Program-made: the position numbers and the translations under genes
Shown here: piece after piece, positions 1 to 8,642 of the stretch
Position numbering within the stretch: position 1 is the stretch's first letter
Layout: every line of letters starts with the position of its first letter
DNA from: RUG420 sp045642465
GTDB lineage: Bacteria > Bacillota > Clostridia > Oscillospirales > Acutalibacteraceae
Direction of reading: 5' to 3'
Length of the DNA: 64,000 nt
Assembly (NCBI GenBank): GCA_045642465.1
Contig: JAZUIY010000015.1
Span: 124,001-188,000, forward strand
Notes under the pieces: model-generated
Told to the model about the DNA's origin: nothing
What the model saw: only the letters and a program-made list of their open reading frames with translations
Database searches by the model: none

Positions 1-807
1 GCGGTGCTTCTTCATAGCAATTGGCAGAAGAAGGATACCAAAGGCACGCTTAATTGGAGTCTTGTAATAGAAGAGCTTGGTAATATCTTTGCCCTGAACC
101 GGAGCAAAGGTAGCGCCGGCAGCATGACCTACGTCAATGCATTCCTTCATGCAGCGAATGGCAATTGGCTTAATGTCTTTTCCTTCGGAAACATCGCCAA
201 ATACGCCGCCAACTACGGTGCCAAGACCGGAGAAGGTTGCGTTGATGAGAAGCTTGGACCAACGTGCGCCAATGAGGTTTTCTTCAAAGGAAACCGGGCA
301 CATCATTTCCAGAACAGACTTAACCATAGCTAACTGTTCGTCGGTAATGCCGTCCATTTTGCCCATGTGGAAGGAAAGACTTTCCGGTTCAGAGGTCAGT
401 TCACTGACACCTGGACCCTTCATGGTTGCACCCCATTCAACGGTACAGCCCATGGTGTGTTCGGAGCCAACAATTTCAGCAATACCTGGTTCAGGAATGC
501 CGTTTTGCAGGGTTACAATAACACCCTTGTCAGACAGTTTTGGCTTCAAAGAAGTAACTACTTCTTTGTTCATTAACTGTTTGGTCATCAGGAAAATAAC
601 ATCATAGCCTTCTCCCATCTGATCCGGTGTAATTGCTTTAACCGGAGTAACGAAATCTACGGTACCTACTACGTGGGCACCCTTTTCGTTCATGGCGTCG
701 ACATGTTCCTTGTAGTAGTCTACCAGTTCAATGTTTCCACCTGCTTTGGAAATGTAAGCTCCCAAAATCATACCTAAGGAGCCTGCTCCATAAATAGCAC
801 TTTTCAT
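1..807 (-). CDS. ketopantoate reductase (PanE/ApbA) family protein, partial
   Basis: The reading frame is open from an ATG at 807 to the window edge, giving 269 residues without a stop; the C-terminus is cut off. The N-terminus is MKSAIYGAGSLGMILGAYIS, a Rossmann fold with the GxGxxG NADPH loop typical of 2-dehydropantoate 2-reductases, and a TKQLMN segment followed by LQNGIPE matches the family's conserved core. The known reaction is NADPH-dependent reduction of ketopantoate to pantoate for coenzyme A synthesis, but the family contains divergent oxidoreductases and no pan genes lie nearby, so the substrate is uncertain. An AAGGTG site lies just before the start. It is the last visible gene of the thrH-trxA operon. 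Confidence 0.85.
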   Translation of the reverse strand, partial: MKSAIYGAGSLGMILGAYISKAGGNIELVDYYKEHVDAMNEKGAHVVGTVDFVTPVKAITPDQMGEGYDVIFLMTKQLMNKEVVTSLKPKLSDKGVIVTLQNGIPEPGIAEIVGSEHTMGCTVEWGATMKGPGVSELTSEPESLSFHMGKMDGITDEQLAMVKSVLEMMCPVSFEENLIGARWSKLLINATFSGLGTVVGGVFGDVSEGKDIKPIAIRCMKECIDVGHAAGATFAPVQGKDITKLFYYKTPIKRAFGILLLPIAMKKHR

Positions 808-831
808 ATTGTTCACCTTTTTCTAAAAGAT

Positions 832-1143
832 TTAATACCGAAGTAATTCTTCCAACTGCACTTTTCCCTGCATACCGAAGGCGGCTTTAATTGGCTGTCC
901 GTCCTTCATCAGTACCAGCGTTGGAATGGCTTCAATGCCAAACAAACGGCTAAGATAAACCTGTTCATCAATGTTGATTTTCCCAACATCAATGTCATCG
1001 TGCTCTGCTGCTAATTCTTCCAGTAATGGGGCCACCATTTTACAAGGGGCACACCAGTCAGCCCAGAAGTCCAGCAGAATGGGTCTCTCCGCCTGCAAGA
1101 CTTCTTGTTCATAGTTCTCTTGCGTAATTATTTTTTCAGCCAT
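832..1143 (-). CDS. trxA: thioredoxin
   Basis: 103 residues, the usual length for a single-domain cytoplasmic thioredoxin. The active site reads WADWCAPCK, with redox cysteines at about C31 and C34; Ala replaces the Gly of the textbook WCGPC, a variant known in the family. The cis-proline segment IEAIPTLVLM and the C-terminal G-Q-G-K-V-Q-L-E-E-L region are present. It reduces protein disulfides, accepting electrons from thioredoxin reductase, which is not encoded in this window. It starts 5 bases after the thrH stop, so it is co-transcribed with thrH; its SD (GGTGA) overlaps the end of thrH. Confidence 0.93.
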   Translation of the reverse strand: MAEKIITQENYEQEVLQAERPILLDFWADWCAPCKMVAPLLEELAAEHDDIDVGKINIDEQVYLSRLFGIEAIPTLVLMKDGQPIKAAFGMQGKVQLEELLRY

Positions 1144-1148
1144 AATTC

Positions 1149-1757
1149 TTATTCACCGTCAATTACCTTACAGATGGCATCATAGAGTTCATCGTAAGTT
1201 TCATAAGCTGGAATATTCGGGTAATCTGCCTTCAACTGGTCGGTGCTCTTAAAGAGGAACCCGGCCTTAGAAGCCTGAATCATGCCCAAGTCGTTAAAGC
1301 TGTCGCCGGAGGCAATGGTATCAAAACCACAGGACTGCAAAGCCTTAACTGTAGTAAGTTTAGATGGTGTACAACGCATCTTATAGTCAGAAATAGAACC
1401 GTCCGGATCTACAACCAAAGAGTTGCAGAAAATGGTCGGCATGCCCATCTTCTTCATGAGAGGAGCAGCAAACTGTTCAAAGGTATCGGAAAGGATAATT
1501 ACCTGGGTCTTGTCACGAAGCTTATCCATGAATTCTTTTGCACCCGGCATTGGGTCAATGCGGGAAATAACATCCTGGATTTCTTTCAGGCCAAGTCCGT
1601 GTTCCTTCAAAATGTTCAAGCGGTATTTCATCAGCTTGTCATAGTCCGGTTCATCACGGGTGGTAATTTTCAGTTCTGGGATTCCGGTTTCTTCTGCAAA
1701 TGCAATCCAGATTTCAGGAACTAAAACGCCTTCCATATCTAAACATACAACATACAT
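1149..1757 (-). CDS. thrH: ThrH-type phosphoserine phosphatase / homoserine phosphotransferase
   Basis: 202-residue HAD-superfamily protein. Motif I is LDMEGVLVPEIW with D7 as nucleophile and E9 in place of the usual second Asp, a signature of ThrH. Motif II is LSDTF and motif IV is GDSFND. The whole length aligns well with the ThrH pattern I remember from Pseudomonas (IWIAFAE.TGI, TTRD.PDYD.LM). ThrH dephosphorylates phosphoserine and can transfer the phosphate to homoserine, linking serine and threonine synthesis. It is the first gene of an operon with trxA and the reductase-like gene. An AGGAGG site precedes the ATG. The in vivo role here is inferred. Confidence 0.88.
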   Translation of the reverse strand: MYVVCLDMEGVLVPEIWIAFAEETGIPELKITTRDEPDYDKLMKYRLNILKEHGLGLKEIQDVISRIDPMPGAKEFMDKLRDKTQVIILSDTFEQFAAPLMKKMGMPTIFCNSLVVDPDGSISDYKMRCTPSKLTTVKALQSCGFDTIASGDSFNDLGMIQASKAGFLFKSTDQLKADYPNIPAYETYDELYDAICKVIDGE

Positions 1758-1805
1758 TTTTGTTATCCTCCTAACAATTAATACTTTTTGATTATAGCAT
1801 AAGAA

Positions 1806-1831
1806 AAGGCTCTCAGATACCTGAGAGCCTT
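1806..1831 (-). terminator. Rho-independent terminator after the two-component operon
   Basis: A perfect 11-bp stem (AAGGCTCTCAG / CTGAGAGCCTT) with a 4-base loop, followed on the minus strand by TTCTT. It lies between the histidine kinase stop and thrH, so it ends the two-component transcript and separates it from the thrH operon. Confidence 0.9.
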
Positions 1832-1837
1832 ATATTA

Positions 1838-3214
1838 TTAAGATTTTTTGTCTTCTTTTGGCAATTTTCCAACCCCAAGCTGGAGCTGTGGCAGGGAAAG
1901 CTTTTGACCGGACCGGTTTTGCAGGGTTATTTCCATGCGGAGAATCTTTCCGTCATCACTGACGGCAACAATTTTTCCGCCGTGAGCACCTACAATGGTT
2001 CGGGCCATGGAAAGTCCAATGCCGTATCCTTTCTTTTCCGAGGAGCGGGATTCATCTCCCCGGTAGAAGCGGTCAAAGAATTCTTCGTGAGACCCTTTGC
2101 GGATTCCGTCTTCCACTTCGTTGGCACAGACAATCTTTATGCGGTTGCGATGTGCGGTCATCATATATGCAACAGTGGTATTCTCTTTTGCATACTTAAT
2201 GGCGTTATCTGCCAAAATGGAGCAGACCTGCTGCATGTTCTTTTCGTTTCCGTAGAACATAACGTTGTCCTGCAGGGTTACATTCCAACCCAAGCCCTGT
2301 TCCTCAGCCATTAAAGCAAACGGGTCTAGTACCGCATGCATGGATTCGGTCAAGTTGAATTCTGCCCGCTCCATATTGGTATCGTTTTCTTCAAACTTGG
2401 CCATGGTAATGAGTTCCTGGGTCATGGCAGAAAGCCGTTCCACTTGTCCGTGAATGCCTTCTGTCCACTTGGATTCCCCATTTTCCATTTCTATGACATC
2501 GGTACAGGAATCTATGATTGCCAATGGGGTTTTCAGTTCATGACCTGCATTGGTAATGAACTTTTTCTGCTTGGCATAACTTTCAGCCACTGGGTAAACG
2601 ACGCTTTTGGAAAGCACCCAAACCATGATGAAGAAGGCCAAAACCCCGGCTACAAAAATAAGTAAAGTTACGGAAATGAAGGTCATTTCATCTGTCAAGC
2701 TGGAGGAACAGTCTAGAAAATAATATTGTGTCCCACCACTTGGGGTCTTTTCTTTGTAATAACGGAATGTGGCGGCGAACCCCCGCTCATTTTTCCCGCC
2801 GGCAGCCATACGGGTTAAGTTGATGGCCTGCTTACTGGACAGCTGGTCCATGGTTCCCGGGTTAATGCGGTAACGGGTTTTGTCACTGTTTTCAATGACC
2901 GAAAAATATTGAGATTCAAAGGTGGTTTGTACCGCTTCCCCCTGTCCGGCAGCCACAGCGGCAATCCAGCCACGAGGGTTATTTAGGGCGGCGGCTTCTT
3001 CCCCGGAAACAGGGTTAAAGAACCCTTCTCTATAGGGGTGGTCTTCATCCGGCTCAAACATACCGGAAGAAACCAGCAAGTCCAGTGCGTCGTCCGCATT
3101 TTGCCGTATGCTGGCAAAGTTGGCTAGGTCAATGGTGCCAATTAACATGCCGAGTACCACAATAATGGACACCATAGCCACAGCAATAAACTTATGCCGT
3201 AAACTAGCGATCAT
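1838..3214 (-). CDS. sensor histidine kinase of a two-component system
   Basis: 458 residues. Membrane segments lie at about residues 10-32 and 178-204 and flank an extracytoplasmic sensor of about 145 residues. The H-box NAGHELKTPLAII has its phosphoacceptor His near residue 225. The ATPase domain follows, with N-box LADNAIKYAK and G-boxes including GYGIGLSMARTI. It autophosphorylates in response to an unknown envelope signal and passes the phosphate to the response regulator encoded just upstream; the genes overlap by ATGA (3211-3214), which implies translational coupling. The SD is TTGGAGGAA. The sensor domain gives no clue to the ligand. Confidence 0.93.
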   Translation of the reverse strand: MIASLRHKFIAVAMVSIIVVLGMLIGTIDLANFASIRQNADDALDLLVSSGMFEPDEDHPYREGFFNPVSGEEAAALNNPRGWIAAVAAGQGEAVQTTFESQYFSVIENSDKTRYRINPGTMDQLSSKQAINLTRMAAGGKNERGFAATFRYYKEKTPSGGTQYYFLDCSSSLTDEMTFISVTLLIFVAGVLAFFIMVWVLSKSVVYPVAESYAKQKKFITNAGHELKTPLAIIDSCTDVIEMENGESKWTEGIHGQVERLSAMTQELITMAKFEENDTNMERAEFNLTESMHAVLDPFALMAEEQGLGWNVTLQDNVMFYGNEKNMQQVCSILADNAIKYAKENTTVAYMMTAHRNRIKIVCANEVEDGIRKGSHEEFFDRFYRGDESRSSEKKGYGIGLSMARTIVGAHGGKIVAVSDDGKILRMEITLQNRSGQKLSLPQLQLGVGKLPKEDKKS

Positions 3215-3885
3215 GCTTTTTCCTCCAAGGAATATCCCACGCCGCGGGAGGCCTTAATTTGAACCTTAGTTCCAATGCTGGCCAATTTCTTCCGAAGGGT
3301 AGAAATGTAAACCCAAACGACGTTGATTTCGGAGTCGGAATCGTATCCCCAGATTTTCTCTAAGAACCGTTCGGTTGGAATAACCTGTCCCGGTCGGTCC
3401 ATCAGCATTTCCATCATCTGGAATTCCTTGTTGGCCAAACGAAGGGAGCCTTTTGGACCGCTCATTTCATAATCCGAGCGGTTCAGTTCCAAATCCAAAT
3501 AGGTCAGAACGGTATTGGTCAATTCCGGCTGTCTTCTAGTCATGGCACGAATGCGTGCCAACAAAATATTAATCTTGAATGGCTTGGTTAAATAGTCATC
3601 CGCACCGGCATCTAAGCCTTCTACAATGTCATCATCCTGGCTCTTTGCGGTGAGCAGCAAAATTGGCAGAGTGAAGCCTTCTGCGCGGATTTTTTTAACC
3701 ACAGTAATGCCATCCATTTTTGGCATCATGATATCTAAAATGGCGCCGTCATAGTCTCCGGTACGCAGGTAATCCAGTGCGTCCTGTCCGTCGTAAACGG
3801 CGTCTACAGAGTAGTTGTTTTTGGTCAACATGGTAACCAACGCATCCGAAAGGATGTGTTCGTCTTCGGCAAGCAAAAGTCTCAA
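3211..3885 (-). CDS. OmpR/PhoB-family response regulator
   Basis: The receiver domain comes first, with acidic pocket AEDE (D8), phosphoacceptor D51 in ILDIMMPKMDG and conserved K101 in LTKPF, followed by a winged-helix DNA-binding domain ending in SRGVGYSLEEKA. I start it at TTG 3885 (224 residues). The longer GTG start at 3903 would place the strong Shine-Dalgarno sequence AAGGAGGAAGG inside the coding sequence, whereas it sits about 7 bases before this TTG, and MRLLLAEDE is the canonical receiver N-terminus. It regulates genes under control of the co-encoded histidine kinase; targets are unknown. Confidence 0.9.
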   Translation of the reverse strand: MRLLLAEDEHILSDALVTMLTKNNYSVDAVYDGQDALDYLRTGDYDGAILDIMMPKMDGITVVKKIRAEGFTLPILLLTAKSQDDDIVEGLDAGADDYLTKPFKINILLARIRAMTRRQPELTNTVLTYLDLELNRSDYEMSGPKGSLRLANKEFQMMEMLMDRPGQVIPTERFLEKIWGYDSDSEINVVWVYISTLRKKLASIGTKVQIKASRGVGYSLEEKA

Positions 3886-3931
3886 AAGTCCTTCCTCCTT
3901 CACTCATTAACGGTACAGTAACAGAGAAACC

Positions 3932-4108
3932 TTAATTTTGCTTACGAACAATGGTGTATTCATCGCCCGGGCGAAAATAAGGGCATTCTTTATAGTGGCG
4001 TTCCAACAGGCGGATGTATTCGTCTTCATCCATGTCTACGGCACAGATGTCTTCTTCCAGTTCTTCATCCCATTGGAAATTCAAGCAATAATCACAACTA
4101 ATGGCCAT
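3932..4108 (-). CDS. small cysteine-containing protein, DUF6472-like
   Basis: 58 residues from ATG 4108; a GTG six bases upstream falls in the SD region (AAGGAG) and is unlikely. The sequence begins MAISCDYCLNFQWDEEL and ends YFRPGDEYTIVRKQN, a pattern I associate with the small DUF6472 family of Clostridia. A CxxC near the N-terminus plus later Cys residues (ICAVD, ECPYF) could bind a metal; this is inference. It is very acidic in the middle. It overlaps no gene and follows the yfbR-like gene by 9 bases, so the two are probably co-transcribed. Function unknown. Confidence 0.8.
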   Translation of the reverse strand: MAISCDYCLNFQWDEELEEDICAVDMDEDEYIRLLERHYKECPYFRPGDEYTIVRKQN

Positions 4109-4117
4109 GGGCACTCC

Positions 4118-4699
4118 TTATTTCAACTGGTCCAAAGTGAGTTCGTAACTTGGCATAAACTCTTTAATAAAAATGTCTGCCGCTTTGTTTTTCATAGAGG
4201 CGATAGAGTTTAACGTACTTTCCTTAGCCTTTTCAAACTCACGGTTTCCGGCTTTTTCTTCTTCCACGCATTTGATTAATGCGCTGAGCTTGTCCGCAGC
4301 TTTTACCATTTTCCAAAGGTCTTCGTCCCCTTCTCTTGGAAGAAGGATGTCGTCATAGGCTGCCTGTAAGTCTTCCGGCAGCATGCTTTCCAGCTTTTGG
4401 GTGGCAATTTTTTCCACATCTTTATAGGCGTTGCGGATTTCGTCGCTATAGTATTTCACCGGTGTTGGCATGTCTCCGGTTAGAATTTCAGAAGCATCAT
4501 GGAAAAGCCCTATGACAGCTGCTTTGTTGGCATCTAAGTTGGTCCCTAAGCGTTCGTTGCTGATTTGCACCAACGCATGGGCCAGCATGGCCACTTCAAA
4601 GGAATGCTGCATGAGGCTTTCCGATTCCGTATTTCTCATTAAGGCCCAACGGTCAATGTATTTCATACGGGAAATGATGGCAAAAAAGTCATTGGACAT
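4118..4699 (-). CDS. yfbR: YfbR-like HD-domain 5'-nucleotidase
   Basis: 193 residues from ATG 4699, chosen because AGGTG lies 6 bases upstream; an in-frame GTG 9 bases earlier overlaps that site. The N-terminus FFAIISRMKYIDRWALMRNT and the HD motif GLFHDASEILTGDMPTPVK match E. coli YfbR, a 5'-deoxyribonucleotidase. Metal ligands are the His in MQHS (about 32), the HD pair (about 67-68) and an Asp near 137. It hydrolyses deoxynucleoside 5'-monophosphates and helps balance dNTP pools. It is the first gene of a pair with the DUF6472-like gene. Confidence 0.88.
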   Translation of the reverse strand: MSNDFFAIISRMKYIDRWALMRNTESESLMQHSFEVAMLAHALVQISNERLGTNLDANKAAVIGLFHDASEILTGDMPTPVKYYSDEIRNAYKDVEKIATQKLESMLPEDLQAAYDDILLPREGDEDLWKMVKAADKLSALIKCVEEEKAGNREFEKAKESTLNSIASMKNKAADIFIKEFMPSYELTLDQLK

Positions 4700-4736
4700 G
4701 TCATACACCTACTTTTCATCTGATAAAAGCAAAAAG

Positions 4737-4763
4737 AGCTCGCTTGATAACGCCAAGCGAGCC
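4737..4763 (-). terminator. Rho-independent terminator after the 57-residue membrane protein gene
   Basis: Nine-base-pair GC-rich stem (GCTCGCTTG / CAAGCGAGC) with a 7-base loop. On the minus strand it is followed by CTTTTTGCTTTT. It ends the transcript of the small gene at 4789-4962. Confidence 0.9.
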
Positions 4764-4788
4764 CATTTTTTGCGTAGTAAATTAAATC

Positions 4789-4962
4789 TTATTCAGCTGC
4801 GATGTCGTTGCCAGCTTTAGCCATTTTCTTAGCAGCACGGTCATAGGTTTCGGAACGGCCGGTGAAGCCGAAGAGAACGCCACAAACTGCAGCAACCATA
4901 CCAATCATAGCCATAGCTACAACAATAAGAAATACGATTAATACAAGGCCGGAAGTAATCAT
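4789..4962 (-). CDS. 57-residue single-pass membrane protein, unknown function
   Basis: ATG at 4962, stop TAA at 4789-4791. The SD AGAGGGG lies 8-9 bases before the start and a dedicated terminator follows. The protein begins MITSGLVLIVFLIVV and has one long hydrophobic segment at about residues 4-33, rich in Ala, Val and Met with small residues, then a short positive tail (RSETYDRAAKKMAKAGND). The layout is typical of small inner-membrane regulators or assembly factors, but I recognise no family. It stands alone, divergent from the FHA-SEDS-PBP operon whose promoter lies about 160 bases away, so a role in envelope biology is possible but unproven. Confidence 0.8.
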   Translation of the reverse strand: MITSGLVLIVFLIVVAMAMIGMVAAVCGVLFGFTGRSETYDRAAKKMAKAGNDIAAE

Positions 4963-5121
4963 TTTTTAGTCCCCTCTGTCTCCTAATATTTTAATTCATA
5001 AAGTTGAGGGGATATCTAGAGATATTTCCACAACTTCTAATATACTTTGGATTTATTCTATCAAGAACCGTTCGAAAAAGCAATACAAAGGCCAAAAAAA
5101 TTAGAAAACAAGGGGCGTTTA

Positions 5122-5150
5122 TTGAAATGCCCTATTACATCTTATATAAT
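5122..5150 (+). promoter_or_regulatory. sigma-A-type promoter for the FHA-SEDS-PBP operon
   Basis: TTGAAA (5122-5127), 17-base spacer, TATAAT (5145-5150), 37 bases before the FHA start codon. Upstream (4990-5060) is AT-rich with short palindromes around 5010-5030; no gene is visible there. Confidence 0.8.
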
Positions 5151-5187
5151 ATATGAGAGTTTTTTTCAAACCAAGGAGGTGAAAACG

Positions 5188-6015
5188 GTGACCTTTACTT
5201 TCATCATTTCAATCAGCCGATGGATTCTTCCCATTTTGGCCATTGCATTGGTTATTATTTGCGGCGTCATGCTGGTGCAAGACAACCGAAAAACCGGTAC
5301 CATCGGGTACTTGGTCAACACCGCAAACGGTGACCGAATGCCATTGAAATCTGCTGAAACATCCATTGGGCGAAGTAACTCCTGTGACATCGTCCTAGGG
5401 TATAACACCGTTTCCCGATTCCATGCAGTTATTACCAAACGAAAAGGTAAATGGATCCTCTTTGACACCAACAGTAAAACCGGTACCACGGTAAACCAAG
5501 ACCGGGTCATTGGTTCTAAGATGTTGGAAAATGGGGACGTCCTTATTTTCGGTAACGCCCTCTTTAAGTTCTTTGAGGACTTGCCGCTGGAATCCGACTT
5601 TACCCGGGAACATTTGGTTCGTCCTTACAGCAAACCGGCAGAAGCTGCTGCCTTTGCAAAGAATGACCGCATCAACCCAAGTATTGTTATTCCACAAATG
5701 GTAGAGCAGGACTTAGCTGACTCTTCCAACTTAGAGAACTGCATTACCGGCGAAATCATGAAACTGAATCGCCGAGACTCCGTTGTAATCGGCCGAGCAT
5801 CCGATGCCGACATCCGCATTGACCGCCCGGTAGTTTCCAGATACCACGCAGAAGTATATAAAACCGAGCGTGGCAAGTGGGTTGTTGAAGATACCGGTTC
5901 CCAAGCCGGCACCCTGGTAAACGGGGAAGAAATCCTTGCACCAACCCCACTTTATGACAGCGACATCATTGAAATTTGTGGTTACACCATCAAATTCAAC
6001 AATCCTTATTCCTAA
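5188..6015 (+). CDS. membrane-anchored protein with two FHA domains
   Basis: 275 residues from GTG 5188, chosen because AAGGAGGTG lies 6 bases upstream; an in-frame ATG at 5047 precedes both the promoter and this SD. One N-terminal membrane segment (about residues 5-33) is followed by two FHA domains: the first has SIGRSNSCDIVL and SRFHAVI, the second VVIGRASDADIRI and SRYHAEV, each with the GR, S/R and H residues that bind phosphothreonine. It probably recruits phosphoproteins to the septal or lateral wall machinery. It leads an operon with a SEDS protein and a PBP; the layout recalls fhaA/fhaB-rodA-pbpA of actinobacteria, but without the Ser/Thr kinase nearby. Confidence 0.88.
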   Translation: MTFTFIISISRWILPILAIALVIICGVMLVQDNRKTGTIGYLVNTANGDRMPLKSAETSIGRSNSCDIVLGYNTVSRFHAVITKRKGKWILFDTNSKTGTTVNQDRVIGSKMLENGDVLIFGNALFKFFEDLPLESDFTREHLVRPYSKPAEAAAFAKNDRINPSIVIPQMVEQDLADSSNLENCITGEIMKLNRRDSVVIGRASDADIRIDRPVVSRYHAEVYKTERGKWVVEDTGSQAGTLVNGEEILAPTPLYDSDIIEICGYTIKFNNPYS

Positions 6016-6042
6016 TCCACTGAAAGAAAGAGAGGTGAGCTC

Positions 6043-7284
6043 ATGAGCGGCCCACGTTGGATTCCGGCAATGGTTCTGTTGTCCGCCTTCCAAGTTTTAT
6101 CTTTCGCACAAATCGCTTCCCTCAGTGAAGTATTTTCCACCTTTGGTCAAAATCTTGGCGCCGGTACCATCTTTGTTTTGTACCTGGCCATGGAATGGGC
6201 TTATGCCATAGCTTCCTCCATTTTCCTTCGGAAGCACAGTATGGCACTGGAATGCATTGCCTTCTTCCTCACCGGAATCGGCCTTGCCATTTCCGCCTGC
6301 CAGAGTTCGGCTTATTTGGTAACACAGTTCATTGCCGTTATCATCGGCTTTGCAGTTTACATTGGTCTTCTCTGGGTTTTGTCTGACGTTGAGCGGGCAG
6401 ACAAGTTTATCATTCCAATGGAAATTGTGGCCATTGTGCTTTTGGTTTTCGGTTTGGTCTTTGCAGACTACCGAAACGGTGCCTATAACTGGGTATCCAT
6501 TGGCGGACTTTCCTTCCAGCCATCTGAAATTGTAAAAATCCCATTCATTTTTGTCGGTGCTGCTTCCCTGGAAAAAATCCAGACCACCAAGCACATCTGG
6601 CATTATGTTATCTTCGCCGTTATTTGTATTGGTCTCCTGTTCTTAATGAAGGACCTTGGTACCGCCCTCATCTTCTTCGTGGCATTCGTTGTACTGGCCT
6701 TCATGCGTTCCGGTGACTTACGAACCGTTCTCTTTATTATTGTTGGCGCCGGCTTGGCTGCTGCAATGGTAGTTATGGTTCGTTCCGACTACGTAATGGC
6801 TCGTTTTGCAACTTACCGTCATATTTGGGATGACATTTATGGCGCAGGTTTCCAGCAGACACATGCATTGACTTATGCAGTCAGCGGCGGTTTGGCCGGC
6901 ATGGGCCTGGGCAACGGGTTCCTTCGAAACCTGTCCGCTGCCACCGAAGACTTAGTATTCGGTATTGTCTGCGAAGAACTGGGTATGGCCATTGGCTTTC
7001 TCGTTCTTCTCTGCTACTTCCTGCTGTTTATCCACGCCATTCGAAACGCCAACGGTTCCTCCAGCGCATTCTACTCCATTGCAACCTGCGCAGCCGGCAC
7101 CCTGCTTTTGTTCCAGGCAAGTCTGAACGCATTCGGCTCTACGGACTTCCTTCCGTTCACCGGCGTTACCCTTCCGTTCATCAGCCACGGCGGTACCAGT
7201 ATGATTTCTTGTTTCGGCCTTCTGGCCTTTATCAAGTCGGCAGATAACCGAACTTGGGCGAAAGGAGGGAAGAAGAAAGCATGA
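6043..7284 (+). CDS. FtsW/RodA/SpoVE (SEDS) family peptidoglycan glycosyltransferase
   Basis: 413 residues, almost entirely transmembrane helices (about ten). Family signatures are YNWVSIGGLSFQPSEIVK, MKDLGTALIFF, GLAGMGLGNG, CEELGMAIGFLV and ISHGGTSMIS. SEDS proteins polymerise lipid II into glycan strands and work with a class B PBP, which here is the next gene and overlaps by ATGA. An AGAGGTGAG site precedes the ATG. Whether it acts in division (FtsW) or elongation (RodA) cannot be told from sequence; the pairing with FHA and a short PbpA-like PBP favours a RodA-type role. Confidence 0.92.
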   Translation: MSGPRWIPAMVLLSAFQVLSFAQIASLSEVFSTFGQNLGAGTIFVLYLAMEWAYAIASSIFLRKHSMALECIAFFLTGIGLAISACQSSAYLVTQFIAVIIGFAVYIGLLWVLSDVERADKFIIPMEIVAIVLLVFGLVFADYRNGAYNWVSIGGLSFQPSEIVKIPFIFVGAASLEKIQTTKHIWHYVIFAVICIGLLFLMKDLGTALIFFVAFVVLAFMRSGDLRTVLFIIVGAGLAAAMVVMVRSDYVMARFATYRHIWDDIYGAGFQQTHALTYAVSGGLAGMGLGNGFLRNLSAATEDLVFGIVCEELGMAIGFLVLLCYFLLFIHAIRNANGSSSAFYSIATCAAGTLLLFQASLNAFGSTDFLPFTGVTLPFISHGGTSMISCFGLLAFIKSADNRTWAKGGKKKA

Positions 7285-8630
7285 ATCGAATCTTCAGACG
7301 TTCTAAATGGCTCTACGCCATCGGCGGCATATTCATTGTTGCCTTAACTGTTCTCTTCTTTACCTTTTTAGTTAACGCGAAAACCTGGGTTAGCCAGCCA
7401 TACAACAAGCACCTGGTTTCCAGCGCAGGTACCATCTACGACCGAAACGGAGACGTTTTGGTTACCTCTAAGGATGGCCAGCGGGAATACAACAACAGTG
7501 CCTCTGTTCGAAAGGCTACCCTTCACGTGGTAGGTGACCCGGAAGGATACATTTCCACCGGTGCACAAACCGTATTCCGTTCGCAGTTAACCGGTTATAG
7601 TTTGCTCAGCGGTCTTTACCGTTCCAAGGACGAAGACAAGAACGCAGCCAACTACAACATTACTCTTACAGTAGACGGCCAGCTTTCCTCTACCGCATAT
7701 CAAGCCATGGGCAACTACCGTGGCACCATCGGCGTATACAATTACAAAACCGGTGAAATCCTTTGTGCGGTTTCCGTTCCAACCTATGACCCGCTGCATA
7801 AGCCGGACGACATAGACTCCGGATCCGATGCCTACAAGGCCATCTATATGAACCGCTTCTTCAGCGGCACCTATACGCCGGGTTCCACCTTCAAGATCAT
7901 TACTTCCGCTTGTGCTTTGGAAAACGTTCAGGGTATTGAAGATATGCACTTCCACTGCCCTGGTTACTTCAAAACCAGAGACGGACAGAAAGTAACTTGT
8001 AACGGTACCCACGGTAACGTTTCCTTTGAACGAGGGTTAAACCGCTCTTGTAATACCGAATTTGCGTACATCGCCTGCAATTTGCTCACCAATGACCAGA
8101 TGAATGCCACCGCCAAAGAATTCGGATTCAACAAGACTGTTGAAGTCAATGGCTTCAAGTGTGCCAAGTCCACCTTTGACCTGACAGACTGTTATGGCAT
8201 TGAACGTGCCTGGGCCGGCATTGGTCAGTTTGAAACCATGGTAAACCCTTGCCACGAATGTACCATCCTTGGCGCCATTGCCAACGAAACCGGTACCACA
8301 CCAAGTCCAACCTTGCTTTACGGCAAGAGCGAAGGCACCATTTCCTACTGCTCTTCCATGACCGCCAGAAAGCTCAACAAGCTGCTTCGTTCCAACGTTC
8401 AAAACTACTACGGTGAACGCCGCTTCCCGAACTTAAAGATGTGCGGTAAGACCGGTACAGCAGAAGTTTCCAACGGCAGACCACACACCTGGTTCGCCGG
8501 CTACTCCCAAAGAGAAGACCTTCCTCTTTGCATTGTAGTTGTCCTTGAAAACTCCGGTGACTACGGTATCAACACCTGTACCCCAATTGCCAACAAGGTC
8601 ATGCAAAAAGCATTGGAACTTTATACCTAA
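7281..8630 (+). CDS. class B penicillin-binding protein (PbpA-like transpeptidase)
   Basis: 449 residues from ATG 7281, chosen over an upstream in-frame start because AAAGGAGGG sits just before it and it gives the ATGA overlap with the SEDS gene. One N-terminal membrane anchor (about 12-32) is followed by a short pedestal and a transpeptidase domain with SxxK (S202-TF-K205), SxN (SCN at 256-258) and KTG (390-392, KTGTAE). It crosslinks peptidoglycan made by the partner SEDS protein and is a beta-lactam target. The N-terminal part is much shorter than in PBP2/PBP3, resembling actinobacterial PbpA. Confidence 0.92.
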   Translation: MNRIFRRSKWLYAIGGIFIVALTVLFFTFLVNAKTWVSQPYNKHLVSSAGTIYDRNGDVLVTSKDGQREYNNSASVRKATLHVVGDPEGYISTGAQTVFRSQLTGYSLLSGLYRSKDEDKNAANYNITLTVDGQLSSTAYQAMGNYRGTIGVYNYKTGEILCAVSVPTYDPLHKPDDIDSGSDAYKAIYMNRFFSGTYTPGSTFKIITSACALENVQGIEDMHFHCPGYFKTRDGQKVTCNGTHGNVSFERGLNRSCNTEFAYIACNLLTNDQMNATAKEFGFNKTVEVNGFKCAKSTFDLTDCYGIERAWAGIGQFETMVNPCHECTILGAIANETGTTPSPTLLYGKSEGTISYCSSMTARKLNKLLRSNVQNYYGERRFPNLKMCGKTGTAEVSNGRPHTWFAGYSQREDLPLCIVVVLENSGDYGINTCTPIANKVMQKALELYT

Positions 8631-8642
8631 CAAAACAAAAAG

